64,000 bases of DNA, from positions 1 to 64,000 of the forward strand of contig JBEVVS010000013.1 in NCBI GenBank assembly GCA_040507005.1, read 5' to 3'. This document shows, one piece after another, positions 44,512 to 53,306 of the stretch. How positions within the stretch are numbered: the stretch's first letter is position 1; each line of letters begins with the position of its first letter. The DNA comes from Thiodiazotropha sp040507005 (GTDB taxonomy: Bacteria; Pseudomonadota; Gammaproteobacteria; Chromatiales; Chromatiaceae). The notes beneath the pieces are model-generated. The model ran no database searches. It had not been told where the DNA came from and saw nothing but the letters and a program-made list of their open reading frames with translations. A program made the position numbers and the translations under genes.

Positions 44512-45273
44512 CTATTGCTCCTGTGTCTGCTCCGCGTCTCCCGACGCAGCAATGATTTCTGCTAATAACTTCTCTTCTTCCGCCGTCATCTGACGGCCCT
44601 GCAACAGATCGGGTCGTCTCTCCCAGGTACGTTTCAGTGCCTGCTTAAGACGCCAGCGCCGTATGGCATCGTGGTTTCCACCTTGCAGTACCTCCGGTAC
44701 CGACATGCCATCGATCTGTTCTGGACGGGTATAGTGCGGACAATCCAGCAACCCGTCCATGAATGAATCCTGTTGTGCGGAATCGGCATCGCCCAGGGCG
44801 CCGGGAATCAGCCTTATCACCGCATCCAAAACAACCATAGCGGCAAGCTCGCCGCCACTTAAAACATAGTCGCCTATGGACCACTCTTCATCCACATAGC
44901 GCCCTATGATGCGTTCATCGATACCTTCATAGCGACCCGCAATCAGTAGCAGTGGCTGCTGCTGTTCAACCACAGCCTTGGCCTGCCTTTGATCAAACCG
45001 AGCCCCCTGGGGGGTCAGATAGATCACTTTCGCCTGGGGCGAGGCGTCTACAGCCGCTTCGATCGCCTGCTGCAATGGCTGGTACTTCATCACCATGCCA
45101 GGCCCGCCGCCATAGGGCCGATCGTCCACCGTGCGATGCACATCCACGCTGTAGTCACGCGGGTTCCAGAGCTCGATCTGCGCCAGTTGCCGAGCAATCG
45201 CTCTAGCCACGACACCCTCTTTGGTCAGGGCATCGAACATCGCCGGCATCAGCGTGACCAGGTCGAATCGCAT
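44512..45273 (-). CDS. trmD: tRNA (guanine-37 N1) methyltransferase
   Basis: 253 residues. Methylates G37 next to the anticodon, using S-adenosylmethionine in a trefoil-knot fold. MRFDLVTLMPAMFDAL, DDRPYGGGPGMVMKYQPL, the knot ERIIGRYVDEEWSIGDYVLS and SGGELAAMVVLDAVIRL are present. Its ATG overlaps the rimM stop by one base (TGATG). Confidence 0.98.
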   Translation of the reverse strand: MRFDLVTLMPAMFDALTKEGVVARAIARQLAQIELWNPRDYSVDVHRTVDDRPYGGGPGMVMKYQPLQQAIEAAVDASPQAKVIYLTPQGARFDQRQAKAVVEQQQPLLLIAGRYEGIDERIIGRYVDEEWSIGDYVLSGGELAAMVVLDAVIRLIPGALGDADSAQQDSFMDGLLDCPHYTRPEQIDGMSVPEVLQGGNHDAIRRWRLKQALKRTWERRPDLLQGRQMTAEEEKLLAEIIAASGDAEQTQEQ

Positions 45274-45779
45274 CAGAAATCCGGATCCCAGTCCACGGTC
45301 ATCTGCCCGTGTTCCAGATCCACCTCCCGGACGGCCTCTCCCGTGGTATAGGGTATCAACCGTTCCCGTTCACCGCGGACCACCAAAACGTCGTTGGCCC
45401 CGGTCTCGAAGAGGTGTGAGACGACACCCAGTTCGATCCCTTCCAGGTTCACCACCCGCAATCCCTGCAGGTCGGTCCAGTAATATTCACCCGCTTCTAG
45501 TGTCGGCAGCTGCTCACGGGGGACAGCAATGTCACAATCAATCAATGTGGCGGCCCGATCCCGATCATCGATGCCTTGCAGCTGGGCGACGACACCTTTG
45601 CCCTGACTGCGGCCGCTAACCAGCTTATAGGGTTTCCAACCATCCCCTTGCTTGAGATACCACTCCCGATAACGGACGATTCCCTCTCGCGGTGAGGTAT
45701 GGGAGTAGATCTTTAACCAACCCCTGACACCAAACAGGCCAGAAACCCGGCCCATTATTATCAACTCATCTTGCGGCAT
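45273..45779 (-). CDS. rimM: Ribosome maturation factor RimM
   Basis: 168 residues. Helps 30S head maturation by binding S19. The N-terminal barrel contains MGRVSGLFGVRGWLKIYSHT; the C-terminal PRC barrel contains YYWTDLQGLRVVN and ERLIPYTTGEAVREVDLE. Lies between rpsP and trmD in the conserved order. Confidence 0.97.
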   Translation of the reverse strand: MPQDELIIMGRVSGLFGVRGWLKIYSHTSPREGIVRYREWYLKQGDGWKPYKLVSGRSQGKGVVAQLQGIDDRDRAATLIDCDIAVPREQLPTLEAGEYYWTDLQGLRVVNLEGIELGVVSHLFETGANDVLVVRGERERLIPYTTGEAVREVDLEHGQMTVDWDPDF

Positions 45780-45828
45780 CTTCTCCGTCCCTCTACGCGG
45801 CTTCCACCCGGGACGGGATGACTGACTG

Positions 45829-46080
45829 TCAGGCTGCCTGTTTAGCTGCCTGTTTCAGTAGCGCCGTCACCCGCTCACTCGGCTGGGCACCTTTAGAGAC
45901 CCAGTGCTCTACACGCGCCTGATCGACTCGCAGTTCCTCTTCGCCACCGACAGCAACGGGATTGAAGAAACCGAGACGTTCAATATAGCGACCGTCACGG
46001 GCATTGCGGCTGTCAGTCACCACGATGTGGTAAAAGGGTCGCTTCTTCGCGCCCGTTCTTGAAAGGCGTATGGTTACCAT
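45829..46080 (-). CDS. rpsP: Ribosomal protein S16
   Basis: 83 residues, normal length. MVTIRLSRTGAKKRPFYHIV and RDGRYIERLGFFNP are typical. AAGGA precedes the ATG. First gene of the four-gene ribosomal operon, 89 bases after ffh. Confidence 0.98.
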   Translation of the reverse strand: MVTIRLSRTGAKKRPFYHIVVTDSRNARDGRYIERLGFFNPVAVGGEEELRVDQARVEHWVSKGAQPSERVTALLKQAAKQAA

Positions 46081-46169
46081 TGATGTATCCTTAAGAAATT
46101 CGCTAACGCACCGGAGCCTGCCCGGCGGGAAACGGCGTATTATAACTAACTTTGGGCTGATGTGAAGCC

Positions 46170-47552
46170 CTAAAAAGGAAATCCCCCGCCTCCCGGCGGC
46201 ATGCCCCCGCCGGGAAACTTGCCCGCCATTCCCCGCATCATCTTTTTCATGCCTCCGCCCTTCATTTTTTTCATCATTTTCTGCATCTGCATGAATTGTT
46301 TGAGTAATTTGTTGACATCCTGCACCTGGGTGCCGGAGCCGGCAGCGATCCGCCGTTTGCGGGAACCCTTGATGACGGCGGGAAAGGAGCGCTCGTGGGG
46401 GGTCATGGAGTTGATGATGGCAATCAGCCGGCCGATCTCCTTGTCGTTCACCTGATTTTTCACATGGTCGGGTATCTCTCCCATGCCGGGCAATTTGTCC
46501 AGCAGTCCGCTCATCCCCCCCATATTGGCCATCTGCAGCATCTGCTCCTTGAAATCCTCCAGATCGAAGCCCTTGCCCTTTTGCAGCTTTTTCGCCAGCT
46601 GGGTCGCCTTCTCCTGATCCACCTTGCGGCTTACTTCCTCGACCAGGCTGAGGACATCGCCCATGCCTAAAATACGCGACGCGATTCGATCCGGGTGAAA
46701 GGCCTCCAGGGCATCGGTCTTCTCACCTACACCGATAAATTTGATCGGTTTACCGGTGATCTGGCGTATCGACAACGCGGCGCCACCCCGGGCATCACCA
46801 TCGGCCTTGGTCAGAATCACCCCGGTCAGGGGCAGTGCATCATTGAAGGCCTTGGCGGTATTGGCCGCATCCTGTCCCGTCATGCTATCCACCACGAACA
46901 GGGTCTCCACCGGGTCGAGGGCGCCATGCAGCTGCTTTATTTCGCCCATCATCTGCTCATCCACATGGAGTCGGCCGGCGGTATCCACAATCAGTACCTC
47001 GGCAAATCCCTTGGCCGCCTCCTTGACCGCCCGCTGGGCGATGGCCAATGGTTTTTCCTCACCCGAACTGGGTATGAAGTCGACCCCCACATCCCGGGCC
47101 AGGGTCTTGAGCTGATCAATCGCCGCCGGTCGGTAGACGTCGCAGCTCACCACGCTGATCTTCTTTTTCCCCTGCTGCAACAACCAACGGGCAAGCTTGG
47201 CCACACTGGTGGTCTTACCCGAGCCCTGCAAGCCTGCCATCAGGATCACCGCCGGCGGTTGTGCCGCCAGATCAAGGGCCTCGTTGGCCTCACCCATGAC
47301 ATGAATCAACTCGTCATTGACAATCTTTATCATGGTCTGGCCCGGAGTGAGGCTCTTCATCACCTCCTCACCGGTCGCCTTCTGCTTCACCTGATCGATG
47401 AACTCTCGCACCACCGGCAGGGCCACATCGGCCTCCAGCAGCGCCATGCGCACCTCACGCATGGTCTCCTTGATATTGTCATCCGTGAGACGGCCCTGGC
47501 CGCGTAGATTGGTGAGCACCTTGCCCAGTCGTTGAGTCAGATTGTCAAACAT
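46170..47552 (-). CDS. ffh: Signal recognition particle GTPase Ffh
   Basis: 460 residues. Binds signal peptides with SRP RNA and delivers ribosomes to FtsY. N and G domains: GLQGSGKTTSVAKLARWL, DTAGRLHVDEQMM, TKADGDARGG. A methionine-rich M domain follows (QMQKMMKKMKGGGMKKMMRG) and a glycine/proline tail ends GGGGFPF. Diverges from the ccsA-like gene by 21 bases in its longest frame. Confidence 0.98.
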   Translation of the reverse strand: MFDNLTQRLGKVLTNLRGQGRLTDDNIKETMREVRMALLEADVALPVVREFIDQVKQKATGEEVMKSLTPGQTMIKIVNDELIHVMGEANEALDLAAQPPAVILMAGLQGSGKTTSVAKLARWLLQQGKKKISVVSCDVYRPAAIDQLKTLARDVGVDFIPSSGEEKPLAIAQRAVKEAAKGFAEVLIVDTAGRLHVDEQMMGEIKQLHGALDPVETLFVVDSMTGQDAANTAKAFNDALPLTGVILTKADGDARGGAALSIRQITGKPIKFIGVGEKTDALEAFHPDRIASRILGMGDVLSLVEEVSRKVDQEKATQLAKKLQKGKGFDLEDFKEQMLQMANMGGMSGLLDKLPGMGEIPDHVKNQVNDKEIGRLIAIINSMTPHERSFPAVIKGSRKRRIAAGSGTQVQDVNKLLKQFMQMQKMMKKMKGGGMKKMMRGMAGKFPGGGMPPGGGGFPF

Positions 47553-47741
47553 GGCTGTCCTAGTGGGTAGCGTATGAATTGGGGGTCAATAACAAGTCGC
47601 AAACGAACAGTAAATCAGTATACCAGTCCGAGAGAAATACTCTCTATCTCTTTCACAGCAAGGGGAAAATATGCGAACATCGCGGCTTATTCCCATGCAC
47701 CAGGGCCTGCCAACAGACTCAAGTTAAGGATTTACAGGATC

Positions 47742-48536
47742 TTGATCGCCACACTCGCCATTCTCGCATATCTTGCCGCCGGCTCGATCCTGGCACTGCG
47801 CCTGTTCCGCAATCAGGAAGGCTCGAAGCTGCCCCGCGCCCTGGCGCTGGCTGTGGGGTTTCTCGGCGTGGCCCTGCATGCGGTTCCCCACTATCAAAAC
47901 CTTATCTCATCCTCAGCTATCAATTTGGGCATTTTCAATGCCATGTCCCTGATCGCCTGGACCATCACCCTGCTGCTATTGGTCTCCAGCATCAGTAAAC
48001 CGGTCGAGAATCTGGGCATTGTGATCATGCCCCTGGCGGCAGTTGCCCTGTTTCTGGAGAGTCGCTATCAAACGGTGCATTTCATCACCGAACAGGTCTC
48101 AGGGGGTTTGACCATCCATATCCTGGTCTCCATGCTGGCCTATAGCCTCTTCACCCTGGCCAGTGTGCAGGCGGTATTGCTCGCTATTCAGGATCACCAC
48201 CTGCGACAGCGTCATCCCGGCGGCTTCATTCGCGCCTTGCCACCGCTGCAGACCATGGAGAGCCTGCTGTTCGAAATGATTGCGGTGGGCTTTGTCTTGT
48301 TGAGCCTTGCCCTGCTCTCCGGATTCGCCTTTCTGGAAAACATGTTTCAGCAGCAGCTTGCCCATAAGACCGTGCTTTCGATTATCGCCTGGGTTGTCTT
48401 CGGTACCCTCTTATGGGGGCGTTATCGCTTCGGCTGGCGGGGCCAGAAGGCACTGATCTGGACCCTCAGCGGCTTTGTGGTTCTGATGCTTGCCTACTTC
48501 GGCAGCAAGGTGGTGATAGAGTTGATTCTCAGTTGA
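47742..48536 (+). CDS. CcsA/YpjD-like cytochrome c assembly membrane protein
   Basis: The frame is open from 47574, but the first 56 codons look non-native (polar, arginine-rich). The TTG at 47742 begins right at the first membrane helix (LIATLAILAYLAAGSIL), with AAGGA 11 bases upstream. This gives 264 residues with about eight membrane helices, the CcsA/YpjD plan (HAVPHY, the region around HILVSMLAYSLFTLASVQA, and FLENMF). It is divergently transcribed from ffh, a common pairing in Gammaproteobacteria. The start is uncertain; the family is fairly sure. Role in heme handling is inferred. Confidence 0.82.
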   Translation: MIATLAILAYLAAGSILALRLFRNQEGSKLPRALALAVGFLGVALHAVPHYQNLISSSAINLGIFNAMSLIAWTITLLLLVSSISKPVENLGIVIMPLAAVALFLESRYQTVHFITEQVSGGLTIHILVSMLAYSLFTLASVQAVLLAIQDHHLRQRHPGGFIRALPPLQTMESLLFEMIAVGFVLLSLALLSGFAFLENMFQQQLAHKTVLSIIAWVVFGTLLWGRYRFGWRGQKALIWTLSGFVVLMLAYFGSKVVIELILS

Positions 48537-48566
48537 GGCTGGTCACTCAGGGGTGAGGAAAAGCGT

Positions 48567-48881
48567 TCAATCCCGCGACTGCTTTCGATAGGCCTGGACT
48601 GCATCTCTTCCCAGTTTGAGCTTTTTCCCGTCTCGCATGACATCCTCCCTGGCCGCTTCGCAGAGTGCCACAGTCCGGTCATTCAAGCTCACGATCTGCT
48701 GCATCCTCTCTTCAAATCCAGCGCTTTTGGAGGCTTCGGGATCGGCGAAGATCGCCTTCAGGGACTGCATCCGTTTGCGGTCCAGCTCCTCCAGCTCAGA
48801 CCACTGCTCTTCCTCAGCCAGGCGGAAAATCTCCTGACTCAATTCAAAGGCCAGTTTCAGGTTTTGCTCGAGCGTAGGCAC
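48567..48881 (-). CDS. fliT: FliT-like flagellar chaperone
   Basis: 104 residues, all helical, with a GTG start preceded by GGGAG. FliT-like proteins bind the filament cap FliD and help its export; sequences are poorly conserved. The position directly after fliS and fliD supports the call more than the sequence does. Confidence 0.72.
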   Translation of the reverse strand: MPTLEQNLKLAFELSQEIFRLAEEEQWSELEELDRKRMQSLKAIFADPEASKSAGFEERMQQIVSLNDRTVALCEAAREDVMRDGKKLKLGRDAVQAYRKQSRD

Positions 48882-48931
48882 GGTGCGCTCCCCCCCGCGC
48901 TTGGTAATCCAGGGTTGATTGGATACACCGG

Positions 48932-49354
48932 TTATTTGGTTTTCACCACATCATTGATGTTTTTGGCATTCTGAATGACTTCCGGCATCGCATCCCAAGC
49001 GGTTTTGATCTCTTTCAGCAACGATGCCACTTCATCCAGGGCCTCCACATCCTGATTGATGTTTGCCTCGAACAGACGCCGGATCATGTAGTCATAGAGC
49101 ATATCGAGGTTGTTGGCGATCTCACCGCCCTGTTCAAAGTCCAGGGCACCCCGCAGGGCCTCGATAACCGAGATGATCCAATTGATCTCATTGTGTCTGG
49201 CTTCATGTTCCTTGCGCTGTATCGAGCCTCGTGCATTGGCAATCCCGTCCAAGGCCCCAGTCATCAGCATCTGCACCAGTCTGAATGGGGTGGCATACAT
49301 GGCTTCAGATGAAGCGGCTTGACGATAACTGTTTATTGCTGAGTTACTTACCAT
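48932..49354 (-). CDS. fliS: Flagellin chaperone FliS
   Basis: 140 residues, slightly long for FliS. YRQAASSEAMYATPFRLVQM, MTGALDGIANARGSI and ALDFEQGGEIANNLDMLYDY are the typical blocks. Holds flagellin unpolymerised until export. 45 bases after fliD. Confidence 0.95.
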   Translation of the reverse strand: MVSNSAINSYRQAASSEAMYATPFRLVQMLMTGALDGIANARGSIQRKEHEARHNEINWIISVIEALRGALDFEQGGEIANNLDMLYDYMIRRLFEANINQDVEALDEVASLLKEIKTAWDAMPEVIQNAKNINDVVKTK

Positions 49355-49399
49355 TATTAGACCTTCAAGCTGTCTGGGTTAAGCCAATGTTGTATACAC

Positions 49400-50755
49400 T
49401 CAGCTGTTCTGGATGGAAGCCAGCTGATTAGTAAGAAAGGTGCTGGTACTTTGCAGTATAGCAACCGTTTGATCCAAGGCTGCAAATTGTGCAACCAACT
49501 GTTTCTCATAATTGTCCAGACGTAGCTCCGCCCGTTCAATCTGTGTCTGCACATTGTCCTTCTGATTGTTCAGACTTTCATCTTTGGATTCGATAACCCC
49601 ACCCACATCCAATAGCAGATCGGCGTAATTATAAAAACGGTTGGCGAAGCCTGTGGTTTCATTGGTCAGGATCTGTGTCACACGATCGAAATCGTTGACC
49701 AGTGCATCCGCCAGATCGCCGGTATCGAGGGAGAGCACACCCTCTCTGTCCCTGGTGATGCCGATCTCGAACAGGTAGGCACTGGCGCCATCCACGGTCG
49801 CGACCTGATTCAGGACATCCACAAACCCTTGTCGCATCCTGCGCAGGCTGCTGTCGCCCCCCAAAGAGCTCTCTTCCATGGCGTCGAACTCATCCATCAC
49901 CGTGTTGTAGGCATCCACCAGTTCCTGGATACGCTCTTCGATCTGGGTGTTGTCCCGGGTGATCCCGATGGATGCGCTGCCAACGGCTACCAGTTCGATG
50001 GTTACCCCGGAGATGGCGCTGGTCACCGCATTCGATGCACTGGTGACGGTAAAGCCGTCGATGGTGAGGGAGGCATCCTGGGCCGTGTCCACCTGTTCCG
50101 CCAACCCGTCGCCGCCGGCACCGATATAGAACAGCCTGGAGAGGCCGTTGGCATCGGTGTTGTTGCCATCATCACCATCCACGAAGCTGACCGTGACGGC
50201 GTTCGCCGCACCGGTCTCCTGGCTGGTGAGGATCAAGCGGCTGCCGCCACTCTCATTCAGGATGGTGGCCGCAACCCCTGGATTGTCGGTGGCGCTGTTG
50301 ATGGCATCACGCAGACCTTCCAGGGTGTTGTTGCTGGCATCCACGGTCAGATTCATGGTCGCCCCATCGACAGTGATCGACAAGCTGCCTGTACCGACCG
50401 CGGTGTTGCTGTCTGTATAAGCGGAAGAGGCAAGCTTATCACCGCTCGCCAGCTGTCCCACAACGATGTCATAACTCGACACCGCGGCGTTTTCATCGGC
50501 GCTGACGGTGACTACCGATTCATCGGTGGTACTGGTGGAGAAGAGCGCCAGACCGGTAGCGGTGGTCAGATCTTCCACGGTACTCTTGAAGGTGTCGATG
50601 GCGCTCTTGATCAGTCCATAGTCGCTGATCTGCTGATCGATCTGCTGCTCACGGGAGCGCAGCTGATCGAGGGGTCTTGCCTCGATCTGCAACAGCTGAT
50701 TGATAATCGTGTTCCAGTCACTTCCTGAACCGATGCCTGAAAAACCGATTGCCAT
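49400..50755 (-). CDS. fliD: Flagellar filament cap protein FliD (HAP2)
   Basis: 451 residues. It opens GFSGIGSGSDWNTIINQLLQ, the FliD D0 signature, with a coiled end (KDNVQTQIERAELRLDNYEK, LQSTSTFLTNQLA). The variable middle part is Asp/Ser/Thr-rich. Caps the filament and folds incoming flagellin. Between flaG and fliS. Confidence 0.96.
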   Translation of the reverse strand: MAIGFSGIGSGSDWNTIINQLLQIEARPLDQLRSREQQIDQQISDYGLIKSAIDTFKSTVEDLTTATGLALFSTSTTDESVVTVSADENAAVSSYDIVVGQLASGDKLASSAYTDSNTAVGTGSLSITVDGATMNLTVDASNNTLEGLRDAINSATDNPGVAATILNESGGSRLILTSQETGAANAVTVSFVDGDDGNNTDANGLSRLFYIGAGGDGLAEQVDTAQDASLTIDGFTVTSASNAVTSAISGVTIELVAVGSASIGITRDNTQIEERIQELVDAYNTVMDEFDAMEESSLGGDSSLRRMRQGFVDVLNQVATVDGASAYLFEIGITRDREGVLSLDTGDLADALVNDFDRVTQILTNETTGFANRFYNYADLLLDVGGVIESKDESLNNQKDNVQTQIERAELRLDNYEKQLVAQFAALDQTVAILQSTSTFLTNQLASIQNS

Positions 50756-50792
50756 GATAAGCTAAGCCTCATCAATAGTATGAGTACGACGT

Positions 50793-51173
50793 TTAAACCT
50801 TGTCATCGAGCAAGACGCCCGGTAACAGTTCGTCCTGCATCTCCTCGATATGGGAAATAACATGCAAGACCTGTTCCGGAGGGATCTGCCTGACCAATTC
50901 ACCGGTTTCGGAGTCGACCACCCGTATCACCTGGGTGCCGGTCTCCTTATCGATACTGAATTCGAGATTCCGATTCACCATCTGCGTCAGGTTTTCGACG
51001 TTGCGCGTCAGTTCTCTGCTGCTGACGACCGCCGTTTGTTCAATATCCTTTAGCGATCTCTTTTCACCCTCTACTGGGGGTGTCTGAGCCTGCACAGCAG
51101 GCGTCGGCGCCGTCTTGGAGACTTCGCGTTTGTAGCCATACTCATTGGCCAAATTGTTGATTACGTTTGACAT
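50793..51173 (-). CDS. flaG: FlaG-family protein
   Basis: 126 residues from the ATG at 51173 (AGGG 8 bases before it). The end is the FlaG domain (LEFSIDKETGTQVIRVVDSE, LVRQIPPEQVLHVISHIEEM). Linked to filament length control in Pseudomonas and Vibrio. It lies between fliC and fliD, its usual place. Confidence 0.94.
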   Translation of the reverse strand: MSNVINNLANEYGYKREVSKTAPTPAVQAQTPPVEGEKRSLKDIEQTAVVSSRELTRNVENLTQMVNRNLEFSIDKETGTQVIRVVDSETGELVRQIPPEQVLHVISHIEEMQDELLPGVLLDDKV

Positions 51174-51206
51174 GATCACACCCTATCCATCTGTGGGTTT
51201 AATCAT

Positions 51207-51231
51207 GGGGGCGGCTCATTGCGCCACCCCC
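51207..51231 (-). terminator. GC-rich stem-loop after fliC
   Basis: GGGGGCGGC (51207-51215) pairs with GCCACCCCC (51223-51231) with one mismatch, just after the fliC stop. No T-run, so it may stabilise the flagellin mRNA or only partly stop transcription before flaG. Confidence 0.55.
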
Positions 51232-51241
51232 ACGGTCATCC

Positions 51242-52012
51242 TTAACTGAGCAGTCCCAGTGCCAACTGCGGCAGTGAGTTGGCCTGCGCCAAGGCGGCAA
51301 CGCCAGCCTGCTGCACGACCTGAGCACTGGTCATTCTGGCGGTTTCACGGGCGAAGTCCGCATCCATGACCCGTCCGGCGGCCGCATATTGTGCCTCTTC
51401 GATGGAAGCTGCTACGCGGGAGGCCGATGACAGACGGCTCTGCAGACTACCGACGTTGGCCAGTTCGGCTGCCACGGCGTTCAGGTCTGTGTCCACCGCT
51501 GCGATACTGCCGATGGTCGCGGTGTGAGCGGGTGCTGCCGAGGAGACAGTGATGGTCTGACCTGCGTTGGCGCCCACCTGAATGGTGCCACCGCCACCGA
51601 ATACTGCTGTGCCGTTGAAGGTGGCCCGTGCCAGGGCGTCCGTGATCTCAGTGGCCAAAGCGGTGAATTCAGTGGTCATATAACCCTGCTGGGCTGCGGT
51701 GTAGAGACCGCTGGCATATTGCACGGCGAGTTCACGCTGACGCTGCATCATGTCACTGACGGTCTGCAGGGTGGCGTCCGCCACGCTGAGATAGGAGATA
51801 CCGTCTGCGATGTTGCGCTGGGCAACGGTCATGCCACGTGCCTGACCGGTTTGCAGCTGTGCGATGGCGAGGCCGGCGGCATCGTCTTTCGCCATGTTGA
51901 TGCGCAGGCCTGAGGAGAGACGCTGGACTGCGGTTTCAAGGCTGGATTGGGTGCGACCTAGGTTTTTCTGTGCCGCAAGGGAGAATACATTAGTGTTGAC
52001 TGTGATTGCCAT
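51242..52012 (-). CDS. fliC: Flagellin, short form
   Basis: 256 residues, about half of an enteric flagellin. The N-terminal D0/D1 helices are present (VNTNVFSLAAQKNLGRTQSS, RLSSGLRINMAKDDAAGLAI), as is the C-terminal part (SRVAASIEEAQYAAAGRVMD, QVVQQAGVAALAQANSLPQL). Only a small Gly/Ala/Thr middle separates them, so D2/D3 are missing. AGAGGAAT precedes the ATG. A sigma-28 promoter lies upstream. It should polymerise into a thin-walled filament. Confidence 0.97.
   Translation of the reverse strand: MAITVNTNVFSLAAQKNLGRTQSSLETAVQRLSSGLRINMAKDDAAGLAIAQLQTGQARGMTVAQRNIADGISYLSVADATLQTVSDMMQRQRELAVQYASGLYTAAQQGYMTTEFTALATEITDALARATFNGTAVFGGGGTIQVGANAGQTITVSSAAPAHTATIGSIAAVDTDLNAVAAELANVGSLQSRLSSASRVAASIEEAQYAAAGRVMDADFARETARMTSAQVVQQAGVAALAQANSLPQLALGLLS
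51249..51265 (-). promoter_or_regulatory. Weak sigma-54-like site before flaG
   Basis: Minus strand TTGGCACTGGGACTGCT, inside the last codons of fliC. GG and GC are ten bases apart. It could drive flaG-fliDST, but it also encodes conserved flagellin C-terminal residues, so chance is possible. Confidence 0.35.
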
Positions 52013-52396
52013 GATCTAATTCCTCTATCGAACCAACGATGGCATCTGTGTAAGCGCTCTATCGTCGGTGATTTGCATTTAGCGGATATACCAACAATTT
52101 TGGTATTTACCGCCTCCGATATTTGTAGCGGCCCAGCAGGCGGGAACTTTAACCCGTTTCACACTTTGCATAACCCGCTCCCCAATCCGAGCAGGTATGA
52201 TTACTCATTGTTTATATTAATATTTTTTAGGTCACGGAGTTTAATTCAGGGGGAAAATAGATCCTATGCCTTAGCTTCCCGAGCGTTCCACCGGGGGTTC
52301 GCCATTGGTCATATGGCATCATCCAGTCTGGATGGGATGCCGGTCTATTGCCCGATAACCGGCGCGATCATCGGCCTTAGGGATGAGATCTTCGGG
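52013..52396. other. Intergenic region flgL-fliC
   Basis: 384 bases. It contains the palindrome ATACCAA-CAATT-TTGGTAT (52088-52106) and the sigma-28 promoter (52125-52151), which together form the fliC control region and a leader of about 105 bases. The right half, near the flgL stop, shows nothing clear. Confidence 0.6.
52125..52151 (-). promoter_or_regulatory. Sigma-28 (FliA) promoter of fliC
   Basis: Minus strand TAAAGTTC, 11 bases, GCCGCTAC, against the FliA consensus TAAAGTTT-N11-GCCGATAA: exact spacing, three mismatches in 16. About 112 bases before the fliC ATG. Confidence 0.82.
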
Positions 52397-53302
52397 CTAG
52401 AGATAGTTGAAGAGTGAAAGACCCTGCACCATGTTGAAGGTCTGCTGGGCCGCTTGCAGGGCCAGCATATCCTGCTCGAAACGACTGATCGCCTCGGCGA
52501 TATCCAGGTCTTCTGTTTCAGATAGCGCGCTCTCCATGGTGAAGATGAAGTCCTCATTGATATAGCGCTGTTCATCGATGGTGTTGAGGCGTGCGCCGCC
52601 TCGCGCCCTGACGGTCACCATGTGCTCCTGGGCCAGCTGCAGATCATCCATGAATGCGCTGTTCGGCGCATCCGCCTCCATACCGGCGATGATGCCGTGC
52701 ACGGTTTCGAAGATATTGCGTCTGCCCCCCGCGGCGGTTTCAACATTCATGAACACATCGAAACCGTTTTCCCGGTCCTGAACCTGTCGGGTGGCGGAGA
52801 TCTGCAGGGTTCTGGCGCCCATGTCGCCGCTGTAGGCGAAGACCCCGTCTGCCGGGTTGTCGAAGGGTATGCCGTCGGCATCATATCCGGCGAAGATATA
52901 TTCACCGTCACTGTCCCGGGTATTGGCCAACGCCATCAACTCATCATTGAGCTGACGCAACTCTTGGCCAATGGCCTGGCGCGCAGCCGGTGAATAGGTA
53001 TCACTCTGCCCCTGGATGGCCAACTCCATGATCCGCGGCAGCAGGTTATCCACTCCCCTCAGGGTGGCCTCCTGCAGCTCGAGTCGGGATTGGGCCCGAT
53101 CGGCATTGTTCTGATACTGTTCAACCTGGGTGATGGAGGTACGCAGGTCGAGCACATAGGCGGCACCGGGAGGATCATCCTTGGGGGTCAAAATGCGTTT
53201 GCCGGTGGAGATCTGCATCTGTGCCCTGCTCACCTCCGACTGACGTTGCAGCATGCTATTGATACCACGGTCGAACAGCATGGATGTGGAGACCCGGGCC
53301 AT
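52397..53302 (-). CDS. flgL: Hook-filament junction protein FlgL (HAP3)
   Basis: 301 residues. MARVSTSMLFDRGINSMLQR and the flagellin-like helix STGKRILTPKDDPPGAA are typical; it ends in the matching helix LQAAQQTFNMVQGLSLFNYL. GGAGGT precedes the ATG. 4 bases after flgK. Confidence 0.97.
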   Translation of the reverse strand: MARVSTSMLFDRGINSMLQRQSEVSRAQMQISTGKRILTPKDDPPGAAYVLDLRTSITQVEQYQNNADRAQSRLELQEATLRGVDNLLPRIMELAIQGQSDTYSPAARQAIGQELRQLNDELMALANTRDSDGEYIFAGYDADGIPFDNPADGVFAYSGDMGARTLQISATRQVQDRENGFDVFMNVETAAGGRRNIFETVHGIIAGMEADAPNSAFMDDLQLAQEHMVTVRARGGARLNTIDEQRYINEDFIFTMESALSETEDLDIAEAISRFEQDMLALQAAQQTFNMVQGLSLFNYL

Positions 53303-53306
53303 AGCA

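Noticed and set aside
47574..47741. N-terminal extension of the ccsA-like gene
   Set aside because: Polar, arginine-rich sequence unlike the family and overlapping the ffh promoter area; the membrane protein proper begins near 47742.
52073..52417. 114-codon plus-strand frame between fliC and flgL
   Set aside because: It runs across the fliC promoter and palindrome and lacks a ribosome binding site.
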